Assembly (NCBI GenBank): GCA_947454485.1
Contig: CANGJJ010000002.1
Span: 372,001 to 436,000, forward strand
Source of the DNA: Beijerinckiaceae bacterium
GTDB lineage: Bacteria > Pseudomonadota > Alphaproteobacteria > Rhizobiales > Beijerinckiaceae
Direction of reading: 5' to 3'
Length of the DNA stretch: 64,000 bases
Part shown: positions 34,682 to 43,319 of the stretch, one piece after another
Numbering within the stretch: the stretch's first letter is position 1
Layout: every line of letters begins with the position of its first letter
Notes under the pieces: generated by a model
The model's input: only the letters and a program-made list of their open reading frames with translations
What the model was told of the DNA's origin: nothing
Database searches by the model: none
Made by a program: the position numbers and the translations under genes

Positions 34682-35473
34682 ATGAATAAGTCGAGGCTCA
34701 TTATCCTGGCGATTGCCATTGTGGCCGGCTTTCTCGCCTTCTTGCTGGCGACTCCGACACCTGAACCGGTCGTGGTTGCACCAACACAGCCGATCATTGA
34801 AACAGAAGATGTCTTGACGGCAGCGCGCGAATTGCAGCTGGGCACCGTTGTGACCGATGCTGATTTTAATTTTCTGCAATGGCCGCGCACAGCCGTTGGT
34901 CAAGGCATGATCACGCGAGCGCTCAATCCCACCATTTTGCAAGATCTGCGCGGTTCTGTTGTGCGCTCATCGCTGATGCAGAATGAGCCGGTGCGTCGCG
35001 AGAAACTGGTGAAGGGGACAAGCTCTGGCTTCTTGTCGGCTGTCTTGCCAACAGGTCGCCGTGCTGTGTCGGTGGGCATTGACCCGCAAGGCACGGCGAG
35101 CGCCGGTGGCTTTATCTTGCCAAATGATCGCGTCGATATTGTTCAGACGTCGCGCGCTGATGCCAAAGACACCGGCAAAGATGGCTATGTGACCGAGACC
35201 ATTTTGTCTGACATCCGCGTTCTGGCCATCGGGCAGGTCGTGCAAGAGACGGCTGGTCAGCGCACGGTGACTGGTGTGAATGCGACACTCGAAGTCTCTC
35301 CCGCACAGGCTGAGCAACTTGTTCTTGCGCAGCGTTTAGGGGGCCTGTCGCTGATTTTGCGCAGCATGCTCGATGCGGGACGACAGAGTGAGAAGCAGGA
35401 AGAAGATCAGCCGACCAAGCGCGAAGGAATGACGATCATCCGCTTCGGCGTGGTGAGCAATGTCGCCAAATAA
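34682..35473 (+). CDS. cpaB: Flp pilus assembly protein CpaB (RcpC)
   Basis: Periplasmic component of the Tad apparatus, 263 residues. One N-terminal membrane anchor (RLIILAIAIVAGFLAFLLA) is followed by a SAF domain with VLTAARELQLGTVVTDADF and then the RcpC/CpaB domain, including RAVSVGIDPQGTASAGGFI and DRVDIVQTS. CpaB is thought to modulate the secretin channel. The ATG at 34682 begins right before the anchor. It opens a closely spaced run cpaB-cpaC-cpaD-cpaE-cpaF-tadB-tadC. Confidence 0.93.
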   Translation: MNKSRLIILAIAIVAGFLAFLLATPTPEPVVVAPTQPIIETEDVLTAARELQLGTVVTDADFNFLQWPRTAVGQGMITRALNPTILQDLRGSVVRSSLMQNEPVRREKLVKGTSSGFLSAVLPTGRRAVSVGIDPQGTASAGGFILPNDRVDIVQTSRADAKDTGKDGYVTETILSDIRVLAIGQVVQETAGQRTVTGVNATLEVSPAQAEQLVLAQRLGGLSLILRSMLDAGRQSEKQEEDQPTKREGMTIIRFGVVSNVAK

Positions 35474-35504
35474 GCCATTCGTGCCGGCGCCAGGAGTTTT
35501 CAGC

Positions 35505-36965
35505 ATGGTGAAGCATTTCAACTCAATGGTCGGCCTGATCCTGCTGGCAGGCATCGCGACTGTGGCGGCTTTCCAGCCAGCCCAAGCGCAATCACGCAAA
35601 GAGAGCGCAGCCCATCGCGCTCTGTCAGCAGCCCCAGCAGCCGTGCGGAGCATCAATCTGGGGGAAGGCAAGTCGATCATCCTCGACCTGCCCGGTGATG
35701 CCTCGGAGATCTTTGTCGCAGACCCGAAAATCGCGAATGCGATTGTCCGCTCGGCGCGCAAACTTTACATCGTAGGCGTCGCAGGCGGCCAGACCTCGAT
35801 CTATGCGATAGATGCACAAGGCCACCGCATGCTTGAGGTGGAAATCTCTGTCGGTCGCGACATGGTGGAGCTGGAGCGCATCTTGCGCACGGCGATGCCC
35901 AAGGCTGAGATCGTTCTCAAGACCATCGACAAGACCATCATTCTGACCGGGACGGTCGAGAATGCGGGTGAAGCGCAAATGGCGATGGATATTGCGCGCG
36001 GCTTTGTGGGCTCTGGGGGCGGAGCAGCGCCTGCTGCAGGCGGCGCCAATACGGGCAATGTGATCAATTCGCTGATCATCCGTGGCCGCGATCAGGTCAT
36101 GCTCAAGGTCACGATTGCTGAAGTGCAGCGCCAGGTCATGAAGCAGCTGGGCATTACCAATGCTGTGGCGCAAGGCTCATGGGGCAGCTGGAATTATAGC
36201 AATCCTTTCCTGCAGTCGCTCTCCTCCGGTCGACTGTCATTGGGCCCCTATGGCGATATTTCCAACGGCAGTATCGCGGGCCTGTCCGCACAGCTGCAAG
36301 CCTATGAGAAGACGGGCGTGGGCCGTATTCTGGCGGAGCCCACCGTGACAGCTGTCTCGGGCGAGACGGCGCGGTTTAATGCGGGCGGCGAAATTCCGGT
36401 GCCTTCGTCTGAAAGCTGCTCCACCGCGACCAATGTCTGTACCGTCACCGTCACCTTCCGCCCCTATGGTGTCGTGCTCAATTTTACCCCGGTCGTTTTG
36501 GGTGATGGGCGTATTCAATTGAAGGTCGCCACCGAAGTGACCGAGATTGATCCCACGACTTCATTCAACCTGACCACGAGCTCTGTGTCGGGCTTTCGGA
36601 CCCGCAAGAATGACACGACAGTGGAACTGCCTTCGGGAGGCTCAATCGTCACTGCAGGTTTGCTGCAGTCGACAACACGCCAGACGATCAATGGTCTGCC
36701 CGGCTTGATGAATTTGCCGATCCTGGGGGCTCTCTTCCGGTCCAAAGATTATCAACGTCAGGAGACTGAATTGATGATCATCGTGACGCCCTTCATTGCC
36801 AAGCCTTCGCGGCCGCAAGAATTGGCGCGCCCAACCGACGGTTTGGTGCCGGCCAATGACGGACAATTCGTTTTGCTGGGTCGTATGAACCAGCTCTATT
36901 CCACCACCGATAATCCCCAGCTCATCCGAAATTTCAAAGGACGCGTGGGTTTCATTACTGATTGA
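35505..36965 (+). CDS. cpaC: Tad pilus secretin CpaC (RcpA)
   Basis: Forms the outer-membrane channel for the pilus; 486 residues. A signal peptide ends QPAQAQSRK. The N domain is GKSIILDLPGDASEIFVADP, followed by a BON-like part (IILTGTVENAGEAQMAMDIA). The secretin core contains VGRILAEPTVTAVSGETARF and the C-terminal LPILGALFRSKDYQRQETEL. The start at 35505 has a CAGGAG ribosome site eight bases upstream; the earlier in-frame ATG at 35460 would overlap cpaB by 14 bases. All secretin features are present. Confidence 0.95.
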   Translation: MVKHFNSMVGLILLAGIATVAAFQPAQAQSRKESAAHRALSAAPAAVRSINLGEGKSIILDLPGDASEIFVADPKIANAIVRSARKLYIVGVAGGQTSIYAIDAQGHRMLEVEISVGRDMVELERILRTAMPKAEIVLKTIDKTIILTGTVENAGEAQMAMDIARGFVGSGGGAAPAAGGANTGNVINSLIIRGRDQVMLKVTIAEVQRQVMKQLGITNAVAQGSWGSWNYSNPFLQSLSSGRLSLGPYGDISNGSIAGLSAQLQAYEKTGVGRILAEPTVTAVSGETARFNAGGEIPVPSSESCSTATNVCTVTVTFRPYGVVLNFTPVVLGDGRIQLKVATEVTEIDPTTSFNLTTSSVSGFRTRKNDTTVELPSGGSIVTAGLLQSTTRQTINGLPGLMNLPILGALFRSKDYQRQETELMIIVTPFIAKPSRPQELARPTDGLVPANDGQFVLLGRMNQLYSTTDNPQLIRNFKGRVGFITD

Positions 36966-36982
36966 GCCAGACAGGATTTCCG

Positions 36983-37693
36983 ATGACCTGCTCATTTTTA
37001 AAATTGGCGCCACAATCGAAATTTGCCGTTGCGGCCCTCTTGCTGACACTGCCCTTGGCGGCCTGCACAGATCGCGTCGTCACCGGTTCGACGATCAAGG
37101 ATGATTATCGCGAACGCCATCGCATCACCATGGCGGAGCGCCCGGTCAATCTCAATCTCTTCCCTATCGGGAGTGGATTAGATCAGATCAACGAGCGTCG
37201 CTTGGCCTATTTTGCCTCCGAATATCGCCGTGTGGGTGAAAGCCGATTGGAGATCTTGCTGCCTGTGGGCGGAGCGAATGAAGCGCGGATGAAATCTTTC
37301 GTTCCGCAAATTCAGGCCGCACTCGGCTTGCCCAATGATGGGCGTATCAGCATTGGCACTTATCCGGTGGCTGATCCTGATGCCAACTCGCCCATTCGTC
37401 TGTCCTATCGCACGACACGTGCGACCGTCATCAATCGCTGCGGTGAATGGCCAGCCGATCTTGGCCCGGCCAATGGAACGACTGATTCTGAGAACCGCCC
37501 TTGGTGGAACTTCGGCTGCAGCTATCAAACCATGTTAGCGAACCAGACGGATGATCCGCGCGACCTTGAGGCGCCGCGCGCCGAGACGCCAAGCGATACG
37601 ACCATGCGCATGCGCGGCATTGGTCGTGTACGCAACGGGTCTGATCCGGCTACGTCCTGGACTGTTGGCGTGACAAGCGCGGGAGGCCGTTGA
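36983..37693 (+). CDS. cpaD: Pilus assembly lipoprotein CpaD
   Basis: Outer-membrane lipoprotein that helps place or stabilise the CpaC secretin; 236 residues. The lipobox is LPLAAC with the lipidated cysteine at residue 28. The body has the CpaD family features: a peptidoglycan-binding-like segment (ESRLEILLPVGGANEARM) and a conserved tryptophan/cysteine block, CGEWPADLGPANGTTDSENR, followed by WWNFGCSYQTMLANQTDDPR. An AGGA-type ribosome site precedes the ATG at 36983. Its stop overlaps the cpaE start as TGATG. Confidence 0.93.
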   Translation: MTCSFLKLAPQSKFAVAALLLTLPLAACTDRVVTGSTIKDDYRERHRITMAERPVNLNLFPIGSGLDQINERRLAYFASEYRRVGESRLEILLPVGGANEARMKSFVPQIQAALGLPNDGRISIGTYPVADPDANSPIRLSYRTTRATVINRCGEWPADLGPANGTTDSENRPWWNFGCSYQTMLANQTDDPRDLEAPRAETPSDTTMRMRGIGRVRNGSDPATSWTVGVTSAGGR

Positions 37694-38928
37694 TGATCAT
37701 CAACAATCGAGCTGAAATCGCGCCCGTTCCGCGCATCACCATTCAGTCTTTTAGCGATGCGCCACAAATCAGCCTCTTGCTGAAAGACCTGATGCAAGAT
37801 CGGCGGATGTTCAAAGCCCATCTGACAACCAATTCGGGTGGCGTGCATCGGGCCGTGATGACCTATCAAAATGAGCCAACGCCCAATCTGATCATTCTGG
37901 AAGTCCCTGAGCATCGCGCAGACTTCCTGAGTGCCCTCGATCAGCTGGCTGATCTGTGTGATGCTTCGACCCGGGTTGTCGCGCTGGGACGTACGAATGA
38001 GATCCAGCTCTATCGCGCCTTGATGGCGCGCGGGGTGAGCGAATATCTGGTCGAGCCCTTTGATACAGTGGAATTGGTTCGCGCGATCTCCGGCATCTAT
38101 GCGCAAGACACAAGGCCCATGGGCCGCATCGTCTCTGTGATGGGGGCCAAGGGCGGCGTGGGCGCATCAACGGTGGCCCATAATCTGGCTTGGGCAGCGG
38201 CAACAGATTTTGGCCTCTCGACCTCGCTCCTTGATCTCGATCTGCCTTTTGGCACAGCGGGCCTTAACTACAATCAAGATCCGGTCCAAGGCATCGCCGA
38301 TGTGATCGCCATGCCCGATCGTGTCGACCCCAATATGCTCGACCGCTTGCTGACGCGGTGCCATGACCAGCTGACTTTGCTGGCCGCACCAACCACGCTC
38401 GAAAAGGCATGGGATTTGCCGGAGAATGCTTTCGACATGGTGCTCGACATCATGCGCAGCACGGTTCCCTTCACCGTCCTCGACCTGCCGCATGGTTGGC
38501 AGGGCTGGACCTTGCAAGCACTTTTAGCATCAGAGGAAATCGTCATTGTTGCGCAGCCCGATCTGGCGAATTTGCGCAATGCGAAATTGGTCTTTGATAA
38601 AATCATCCCTCTGAGACCAAATGACGACAAGCCCAAAATTGTCTTGAATATGGTGGGGGTTCCCAAGCGACCCGAAATCAGCGCCAATGATTTTGCGCGC
38701 GCGCTCAGCGTCGAGGTAAGCGAAATTATCCCATTTGATCCAAAGGCTTTTGGCTTTGCTGCCAACAATGGGCAGATGATGGCTCAAACGCCAGAAGGCA
38801 AATTGGCTGATCATTTCAAAGCCATTGCCCAAATGGTCAGCCGCCGCACTGTTGCCACCAAACGTGCAAAGACTGGCTTGCTCGATGTGTTGAAATCGGG
38901 GAAGATGAAACTACCATTTCAAAAGTAA
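37693..38928 (+). CDS. cpaE: Pilus assembly/localisation ATPase CpaE (TadZ)
   Basis: Cytoplasmic ParA/MinD-type ATPase that places the Tad machine, often at a cell pole; 411 residues. The first 130 residues form a receiver-like domain without clear phospho-acceptor features. The ATPase domain begins with the deviant Walker A SVMGAKGGVGASTVAHNLAW and continues with SLLDLDLPFGTAGLN. The family-typical VLDLPHGWQGWTLQALLASE follows. The start shares a base with the cpaD stop. Confidence 0.94.
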   Translation: MIINNRAEIAPVPRITIQSFSDAPQISLLLKDLMQDRRMFKAHLTTNSGGVHRAVMTYQNEPTPNLIILEVPEHRADFLSALDQLADLCDASTRVVALGRTNEIQLYRALMARGVSEYLVEPFDTVELVRAISGIYAQDTRPMGRIVSVMGAKGGVGASTVAHNLAWAAATDFGLSTSLLDLDLPFGTAGLNYNQDPVQGIADVIAMPDRVDPNMLDRLLTRCHDQLTLLAAPTTLEKAWDLPENAFDMVLDIMRSTVPFTVLDLPHGWQGWTLQALLASEEIVIVAQPDLANLRNAKLVFDKIIPLRPNDDKPKIVLNMVGVPKRPEISANDFARALSVEVSEIIPFDPKAFGFAANNGQMMAQTPEGKLADHFKAIAQMVSRRTVATKRAKTGLLDVLKSGKMKLPFQK

Positions 38929-38970
38929 TCTGATTTTTTCTGATGTTTGATCCAAAAGGATATTCGCCCC

Positions 38971-40404
38971 ATGTTTGGCAAGCGTTCAAGCACTGGTGAG
39001 GGTGCTCCTTCTGCGCGTAGCGCGCCGCCCGCACTCTCGACCGCAACGCCGCGACAAGCGACACCTTCTGCCTCTGCGCCTGCGCAGCCGCCCCCGGTTG
39101 TGGCAGAGACGGTGCGTCCTGAATCCTATTATTCAACCAAGGCGATGGTGTTTGGCGCCTTGATCGAAGCGCTGGATCTGTCCCAGCTCTCCAAGCTCGA
39201 CGCAGAACGGGCGCGCACGGAAATCCGTGATATCGTGAACGAAATTTTTGCGGTGAAGAATCTTGTTCTATCGATGAATGAACAAGAAGAGTTGCTCGAC
39301 GATATCTGCAACGATGTATTGGGATTTGGTCCGCTCGAAAAGCTTCTTATCCGTGATGATATCGCTGATATTATGGTGAATGGCGCAGACCGTACTTTTA
39401 TCGAAGTCAGCGGCAAGATTCAGCTGACCAATATCAAGTTCCGCGACAATGCGCAGTTGATGAATATCTGTCAGCGCATCGTCAGTCAGGTTGGTCGTCG
39501 TGTCGATGAAGCCTCGCCCATTTGCGACGCGCGCTTGATGGATGGCTCGCGCGTCAATGTCATCGCGCCCCCACTGGCCATTGATGGCCCCGCATTGACC
39601 ATTCGTAAATTTCGCAAAGACAAACTCACTCTCGATCAACTTGTGAAATTTGGCGCGATTTCGCCCGAAGGTGGCGAGATCCTCAAAATCATTGGCCGCG
39701 TTCGCTGCAATGTCCTGATCTCTGGCGGTACGGGCTCGGGCAAAACGACCCTGCTCAATTGCCTCACCAATTATATCGATGATGGTGAGCGCGTCATCAC
39801 CTGCGAAGACGCTGCCGAATTGCAGCTGCAGCAGCCGCATGTCGTACGTCTTGAAACGCGCCCGCCCAATCTGGAAGGCTCGGGCGCTGTGAGCATGCGC
39901 GAGCTTGTGAAGAACTGCCTGCGTATGCGCCCCGAACGTATCATCGTCGGTGAGGTGCGCGGACCTGAAGCATTCGATTTGCTCCAAGCCATGAACACGG
40001 GCCATGACGGCTCGATGGGAACATTGCACTCCAACTCACCTCGTGAAGCGCTTGGTCGTCTGGAAGCCATGATTACGATGGGCGGCTTTTCGCTGCCCGC
40101 GCGCACCATCCGCGAAATGATCGTCTCCTCTGTCGATGTGATTGTTCAGGCCGCGCGTCTGCGCGATGGTTCGCGCCGCATCACCTATATTACCGAAGTG
40201 CTCGGCCTCGAAGGCGATGTTATCATCACGCAGGATCTGTTTTTGTATGAGATCAACGGCGAAGATGCGGACGGCCGCTTGCGTGGTCGCCATCGCTCAA
40301 CTGGTATCGGTCGTCCCCGTTTCTGGGATCGCGCGCGCTATTTCGGCGAAGAAGCCCGTTTGGCTGCCGCCCTCGATGCCTCGGCCGATGAAAATCTGAT
40401 CTGA
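38971..40404 (+). CDS. cpaF: Tad pilus assembly ATPase CpaF (TadA)
   Basis: Hexameric secretion ATPase powering pilus extension and retraction, 477 residues. A disordered alanine/proline-rich N terminus of about 45 residues is followed by a helical N domain and then the motor. Walker A is ISGGTGSGKTTLLNCLTN, the Asp box is VITCEDAAELQLQQPHVVRL, Walker B is RPERIIVGEVRGPEAFDLLQ, and the His box is MGTLHSNSPREALGRLE. The ATG at 38971 begins MFGKRSS, as in other alphaproteobacterial CpaF proteins. It lies 42 bases after cpaE and 20 before tadB. Confidence 0.96.
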   Translation: MFGKRSSTGEGAPSARSAPPALSTATPRQATPSASAPAQPPPVVAETVRPESYYSTKAMVFGALIEALDLSQLSKLDAERARTEIRDIVNEIFAVKNLVLSMNEQEELLDDICNDVLGFGPLEKLLIRDDIADIMVNGADRTFIEVSGKIQLTNIKFRDNAQLMNICQRIVSQVGRRVDEASPICDARLMDGSRVNVIAPPLAIDGPALTIRKFRKDKLTLDQLVKFGAISPEGGEILKIIGRVRCNVLISGGTGSGKTTLLNCLTNYIDDGERVITCEDAAELQLQQPHVVRLETRPPNLEGSGAVSMRELVKNCLRMRPERIIVGEVRGPEAFDLLQAMNTGHDGSMGTLHSNSPREALGRLEAMITMGGFSLPARTIREMIVSSVDVIVQAARLRDGSRRITYITEVLGLEGDVIITQDLFLYEINGEDADGRLRGRHRSTGIGRPRFWDRARYFGEEARLAAALDASADENLI

Positions 40405-40424
40405 TCCATGAAAGGCAGATTGCC

Positions 40425-41399
40425 ATGAGCCTCAACTCAATTGCGGTTGCCATTTTGACCATGATCAGCATCGGCTGCTTTGCGCAGGTGCTTATCTATC
40501 CCTTCCTCTCGGGCGAAATGCGCGCGGCCAAGCGACAAAAGGTCATTTTGCAGCCCGGCTTCCGATCTGCTCAGCAGCAGGGTCAGGAGGCCGCCAAGCG
40601 TCGCAAGCAAATTCAAGACAGCCTTCGTGAGATGGAGGATCTGAGCAAGAAAAAATCCATCCCCATTGAAGCGCGCCTCATGCAGGCCGGGCTGGAAATT
40701 ACCAAGCAGAATTTCATCATCATCTGTTCGGTCTCTGGAGCCTTTGGCGGGTTGCTTGGCATCTTCATGACCGACAATGTTTTGCTCATTCCTGTATTCG
40801 CAGCAAAATGGGGAATCGTATTTCCCTTGCTGATTTTGAATTATCTCAAGAAGCGGCGCACTAAAAAATTCCTCGATGCTTTCCCCGAAGCGGTCGACAT
40901 GATCATTCGTGGTGTCAAATCTGGTCTGCCGCTGGGTGCATGTCTACAGACCGTCGCCAATCAAGCCGAAGATCCTGTCAAGGGTGAATTTCGCGGCATT
41001 GTGGAGGCGACTTTGGTGGGTCTGACCGTGCCCGAGGCAGTCGAGCGCATGGTCGAGCGCATGCCCATCCCTGAGACGAATTTCTTCGCCATTGTGATCA
41101 ATATTCAGCAGAAGGCCGGCGGTAATTTGACCGAAGCACTTGGCAATTTGTCGCGCGTTCTGCGTGACCGCAAGAAGATGGATATGAAGGTCAAGGCGAT
41201 GTCGAGCGAAAGCAAATCATCCGCCATCATCATTGGCGCCTTGCCTGTCGCTGTGAGCTTCGTCATCTATCTCATGAATCCGCGTTATCTTGATCCATTG
41301 TTTCAAGAGACGACCGGTCATTACATTCTCGCCTTTGCCGGCTTTTGGGCGAGTATGGGTGTGTTCATGATGAAGACGATGATCAATATCAAGCCTTGA
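40425..41399 (+). CDS. tadB: Tad pilus platform protein TadB
   Basis: Inner-membrane platform component of the type II secretion F family, 324 residues. Membrane segments flank a cytoplasmic domain with the conserved blocks RRTKKFLDAFPEAVDMIIRG and LPLGACLQTVANQAEDPVKG. The run NFFAIVINIQQKAGGNLTEA, then LGNLSRVLRDRKKM, is the TadB signature. It should pair with TadC to convert CpaF motion into pilin insertion. The tadC ATG lies nine bases after its stop. Confidence 0.94.
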   Translation: MSLNSIAVAILTMISIGCFAQVLIYPFLSGEMRAAKRQKVILQPGFRSAQQQGQEAAKRRKQIQDSLREMEDLSKKKSIPIEARLMQAGLEITKQNFIIICSVSGAFGGLLGIFMTDNVLLIPVFAAKWGIVFPLLILNYLKKRRTKKFLDAFPEAVDMIIRGVKSGLPLGACLQTVANQAEDPVKGEFRGIVEATLVGLTVPEAVERMVERMPIPETNFFAIVINIQQKAGGNLTEALGNLSRVLRDRKKMDMKVKAMSSESKSSAIIIGALPVAVSFVIYLMNPRYLDPLFQETTGHYILAFAGFWASMGVFMMKTMINIKP

Positions 41400-41408
41400 G
41401 GCTACATC

Positions 41409-42368
41409 ATGTCCTTCGATCTGTTTGCCTCAACCATCTCGGTCTATCAGGTCATCGTCGGGGTCGCGACGGTGATCGCCTTTATGGTTGGCGGTTCGAT
41501 CTATCTTGAGCGCATGTCGTTTGAAGATCGCATGAAGAGCGTTGTGACCGAGCGCAATCGTATGCGTGGCAAAGCTCGCGAAGAAATGGCGACATCGCGC
41601 AACAATGTGCGCCCGCAGGCCAAGCCATTCATGAAGCAGATTGTCGACAGCTTCAATCTCTCAACATGGTTGGGAACGCAGGATTCAAAGCTGCAACTGG
41701 CCCGCGCCGGCTATCGTGGCCCGCAGGCTGAAATCGGTTTTCTCTTCTTTCGTCTCTTGATGCCAGGCCTCTTGGGCGTGATTGCGATTCTTTATGTCTT
41801 TGTGCTGCAGGTTGTCGATGTTGAGACAATGACTGGTTTTGCCATCGTCTTTGGAGCGGCTTTCCTTGGGCTTAAAATTCCAGAGATCTATCTCAGCAAT
41901 ACAATCGCAAAGCGTCAGGCCTCATTGCGCTCGGCCTTCCCTGATGCGCTCGATCTTCTTTTGATCTGCGTGGAATCAGGCATGTCGATTGAAGCGGCGA
42001 TGCGCAAGGTTGCGCAGGAAATCGGTGTACAGTCTGTGGCGCTGGCTGAAGAGTTTGGCTTGACCATGGCCGAGTTGTCTTATTTGCCAGACCGCAAACA
42101 AGCCTATGAGAATTTTGCGGTCAGGACGGATATTGATGCGTCCAAGCAAATCGCCATGGTGTTGGTACAGGCTGAACAATTCGGTACGCCATTGGGCTCA
42201 GCTCTGCGCATCGTCTCTGGCGAAAGCCGTGAGAAGCGTTTGATGGAGGCTGAGCGTAAGGCAGCGGCTTTGCCGCCCAAGCTCACCGTGCCTTTGATCG
42301 TGTTCTTTCTGCCGGTTCTCTTCGTCGTGATTCTTGTGCCAGCCATGCTGAAGATCTTCGCCAAATAA
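41409..42368 (+). CDS. tadC: Tad pilus platform protein TadC
   Basis: Second F-family platform protein, 319 residues, with the same topology as TadB. Conserved blocks are ASLRSAFPDALDLLLICVES, then GMSIEAAMRKVAQEIG, and the later QAEQFGTPLGSALRIVSGES. It ends with a hydrophobic segment VPLIVFFLPVLFVVILVPAM. It closes the plus-strand cpa/tad run, and its TAA abuts the stop of the convergent tadD gene. Confidence 0.94.
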   Translation: MSFDLFASTISVYQVIVGVATVIAFMVGGSIYLERMSFEDRMKSVVTERNRMRGKAREEMATSRNNVRPQAKPFMKQIVDSFNLSTWLGTQDSKLQLARAGYRGPQAEIGFLFFRLLMPGLLGVIAILYVFVLQVVDVETMTGFAIVFGAAFLGLKIPEIYLSNTIAKRQASLRSAFPDALDLLLICVESGMSIEAAMRKVAQEIGVQSVALAEEFGLTMAELSYLPDRKQAYENFAVRTDIDASKQIAMVLVQAEQFGTPLGSALRIVSGESREKRLMEAERKAAALPPKLTVPLIVFFLPVLFVVILVPAMLKIFAK

Positions 42369-43211
42369 TCAGCGCACAGCCGCGACATTCTGCTGTGAGC
42401 CATTTTGGATATCGCGCCAGGTATTGGACTGGGTGATCATCTGACGAATCGTTGCAACATTGCTGGCTGCTTGCTCGGGCGGCAGATCGCGCCCTGCGAC
42501 AACTTCGGCCTCGGAGAACTTGCCCTGCAGGGACAGGACCAGTGCCAGATTCTGCCGCACGCGACTGTCAGCACGTGGATGCTCTGCTGCCTGACGCAAA
42601 GCCTCTTCGGCCTTGGGCAGCTGCTTGCTGAGGGCCAGTGACAATCCATAATTGGACAGCACACTGGGTTCGCCCGGATTGAGCCTCAAGGCCTCCTGAT
42701 AAAAGCCCTGTGCCGTTCCATGTTCGCCCAGCTGATCAGCAACCGATCCTTGCGCGGAATAGATCGACCAATTGGGCTGGTCGGCTGTGTGGGCTTGGCG
42801 CAGGACACCTGCCGCCTCATCAAGCCGCCCGCCATCAGCCAGCGCTTTGCCGTAATAGCCGAGCACTTCCATGTCATTTGGGTTGCGCAGGGCCATTTGT
42901 TGCAGAACCGCGATGGCCTGCGAATATTTGCCCTGCATCCGCAGGCCGCGCGCATAGGCGATCACGACGTCTTTGCGGGAGGGGTCGCGCTCATAGCGCT
43001 TGCCCCAGTCTTCCGTATATTTTTGCAAGGCGGCCGCCTCGGAGGGGGGGCCTGCGTCGCGATTGCCGCCAATCGAGCCGGTGATGTCGCTCAGTGCGGT
43101 GCTTTTGCAGCCCCCCAGCATCAGCGGGAGGGTGAGGCCCAATGTCAGCAAGACAAGAGAACGGGCGATGGAGCGAGGGGCGTGGCCCCGAAAAAAAGGC
43201 ACTGGCTGCAT
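42369..43211 (-). CDS. tadD: TPR lipoprotein TadD
   Basis: Tetratricopeptide-repeat lipoprotein of 280 residues, thought to act as a pilotin or assembly factor for the Tad secretin. The lipobox is LMLGGC with the cysteine at residue 35. TPR units are visible as YARGLRMQGKYSQAIAVLQQ, YGKALADGGRLDEAAGVLRQ and YGLSLALSKQLPKAEEALRQ. Unlike the rest of the machinery it is on the minus strand, convergent with tadC, and so is expressed from its own promoter next to the aminopeptidase gene. The first half of the signal sequence is unusually long before the hydrophobic core, so an internal start is possible. Confidence 0.9.
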   Translation of the reverse strand: MQPVPFFRGHAPRSIARSLVLLTLGLTLPLMLGGCKSTALSDITGSIGGNRDAGPPSEAAALQKYTEDWGKRYERDPSRKDVVIAYARGLRMQGKYSQAIAVLQQMALRNPNDMEVLGYYGKALADGGRLDEAAGVLRQAHTADQPNWSIYSAQGSVADQLGEHGTAQGFYQEALRLNPGEPSVLSNYGLSLALSKQLPKAEEALRQAAEHPRADSRVRQNLALVLSLQGKFSEAEVVAGRDLPPEQAASNVATIRQMITQSNTWRDIQNGSQQNVAAVR

Positions 43212-43240
43212 AATCGCATCCTGAAAAGTTATTTAAGCAA

Positions 43241-43258
43241 AAGACCATTGCTGGTCTT
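43241..43258. repeat. Inverted repeat between tadD and aminopeptidase genes
   Basis: AAGACCA and TGGTCTT face each other around TTGC in the 108-base divergent intergenic region, 30 bases before the tadD start. It may be a regulatory site for either gene; no T run follows, so it is not a terminator. Confidence 0.4.
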
Positions 43259-43319
43259 GGAATCAATAAAACGTTAACCCTAATGCATCGTTAATGCTGC
43301 CCGATTAAGGGAGCCCTCC

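Noticed and set aside
39268-40029. Open frame of 253 codons on the minus strand
   Set aside because: Antisense to the conserved motor domain of cpaF.
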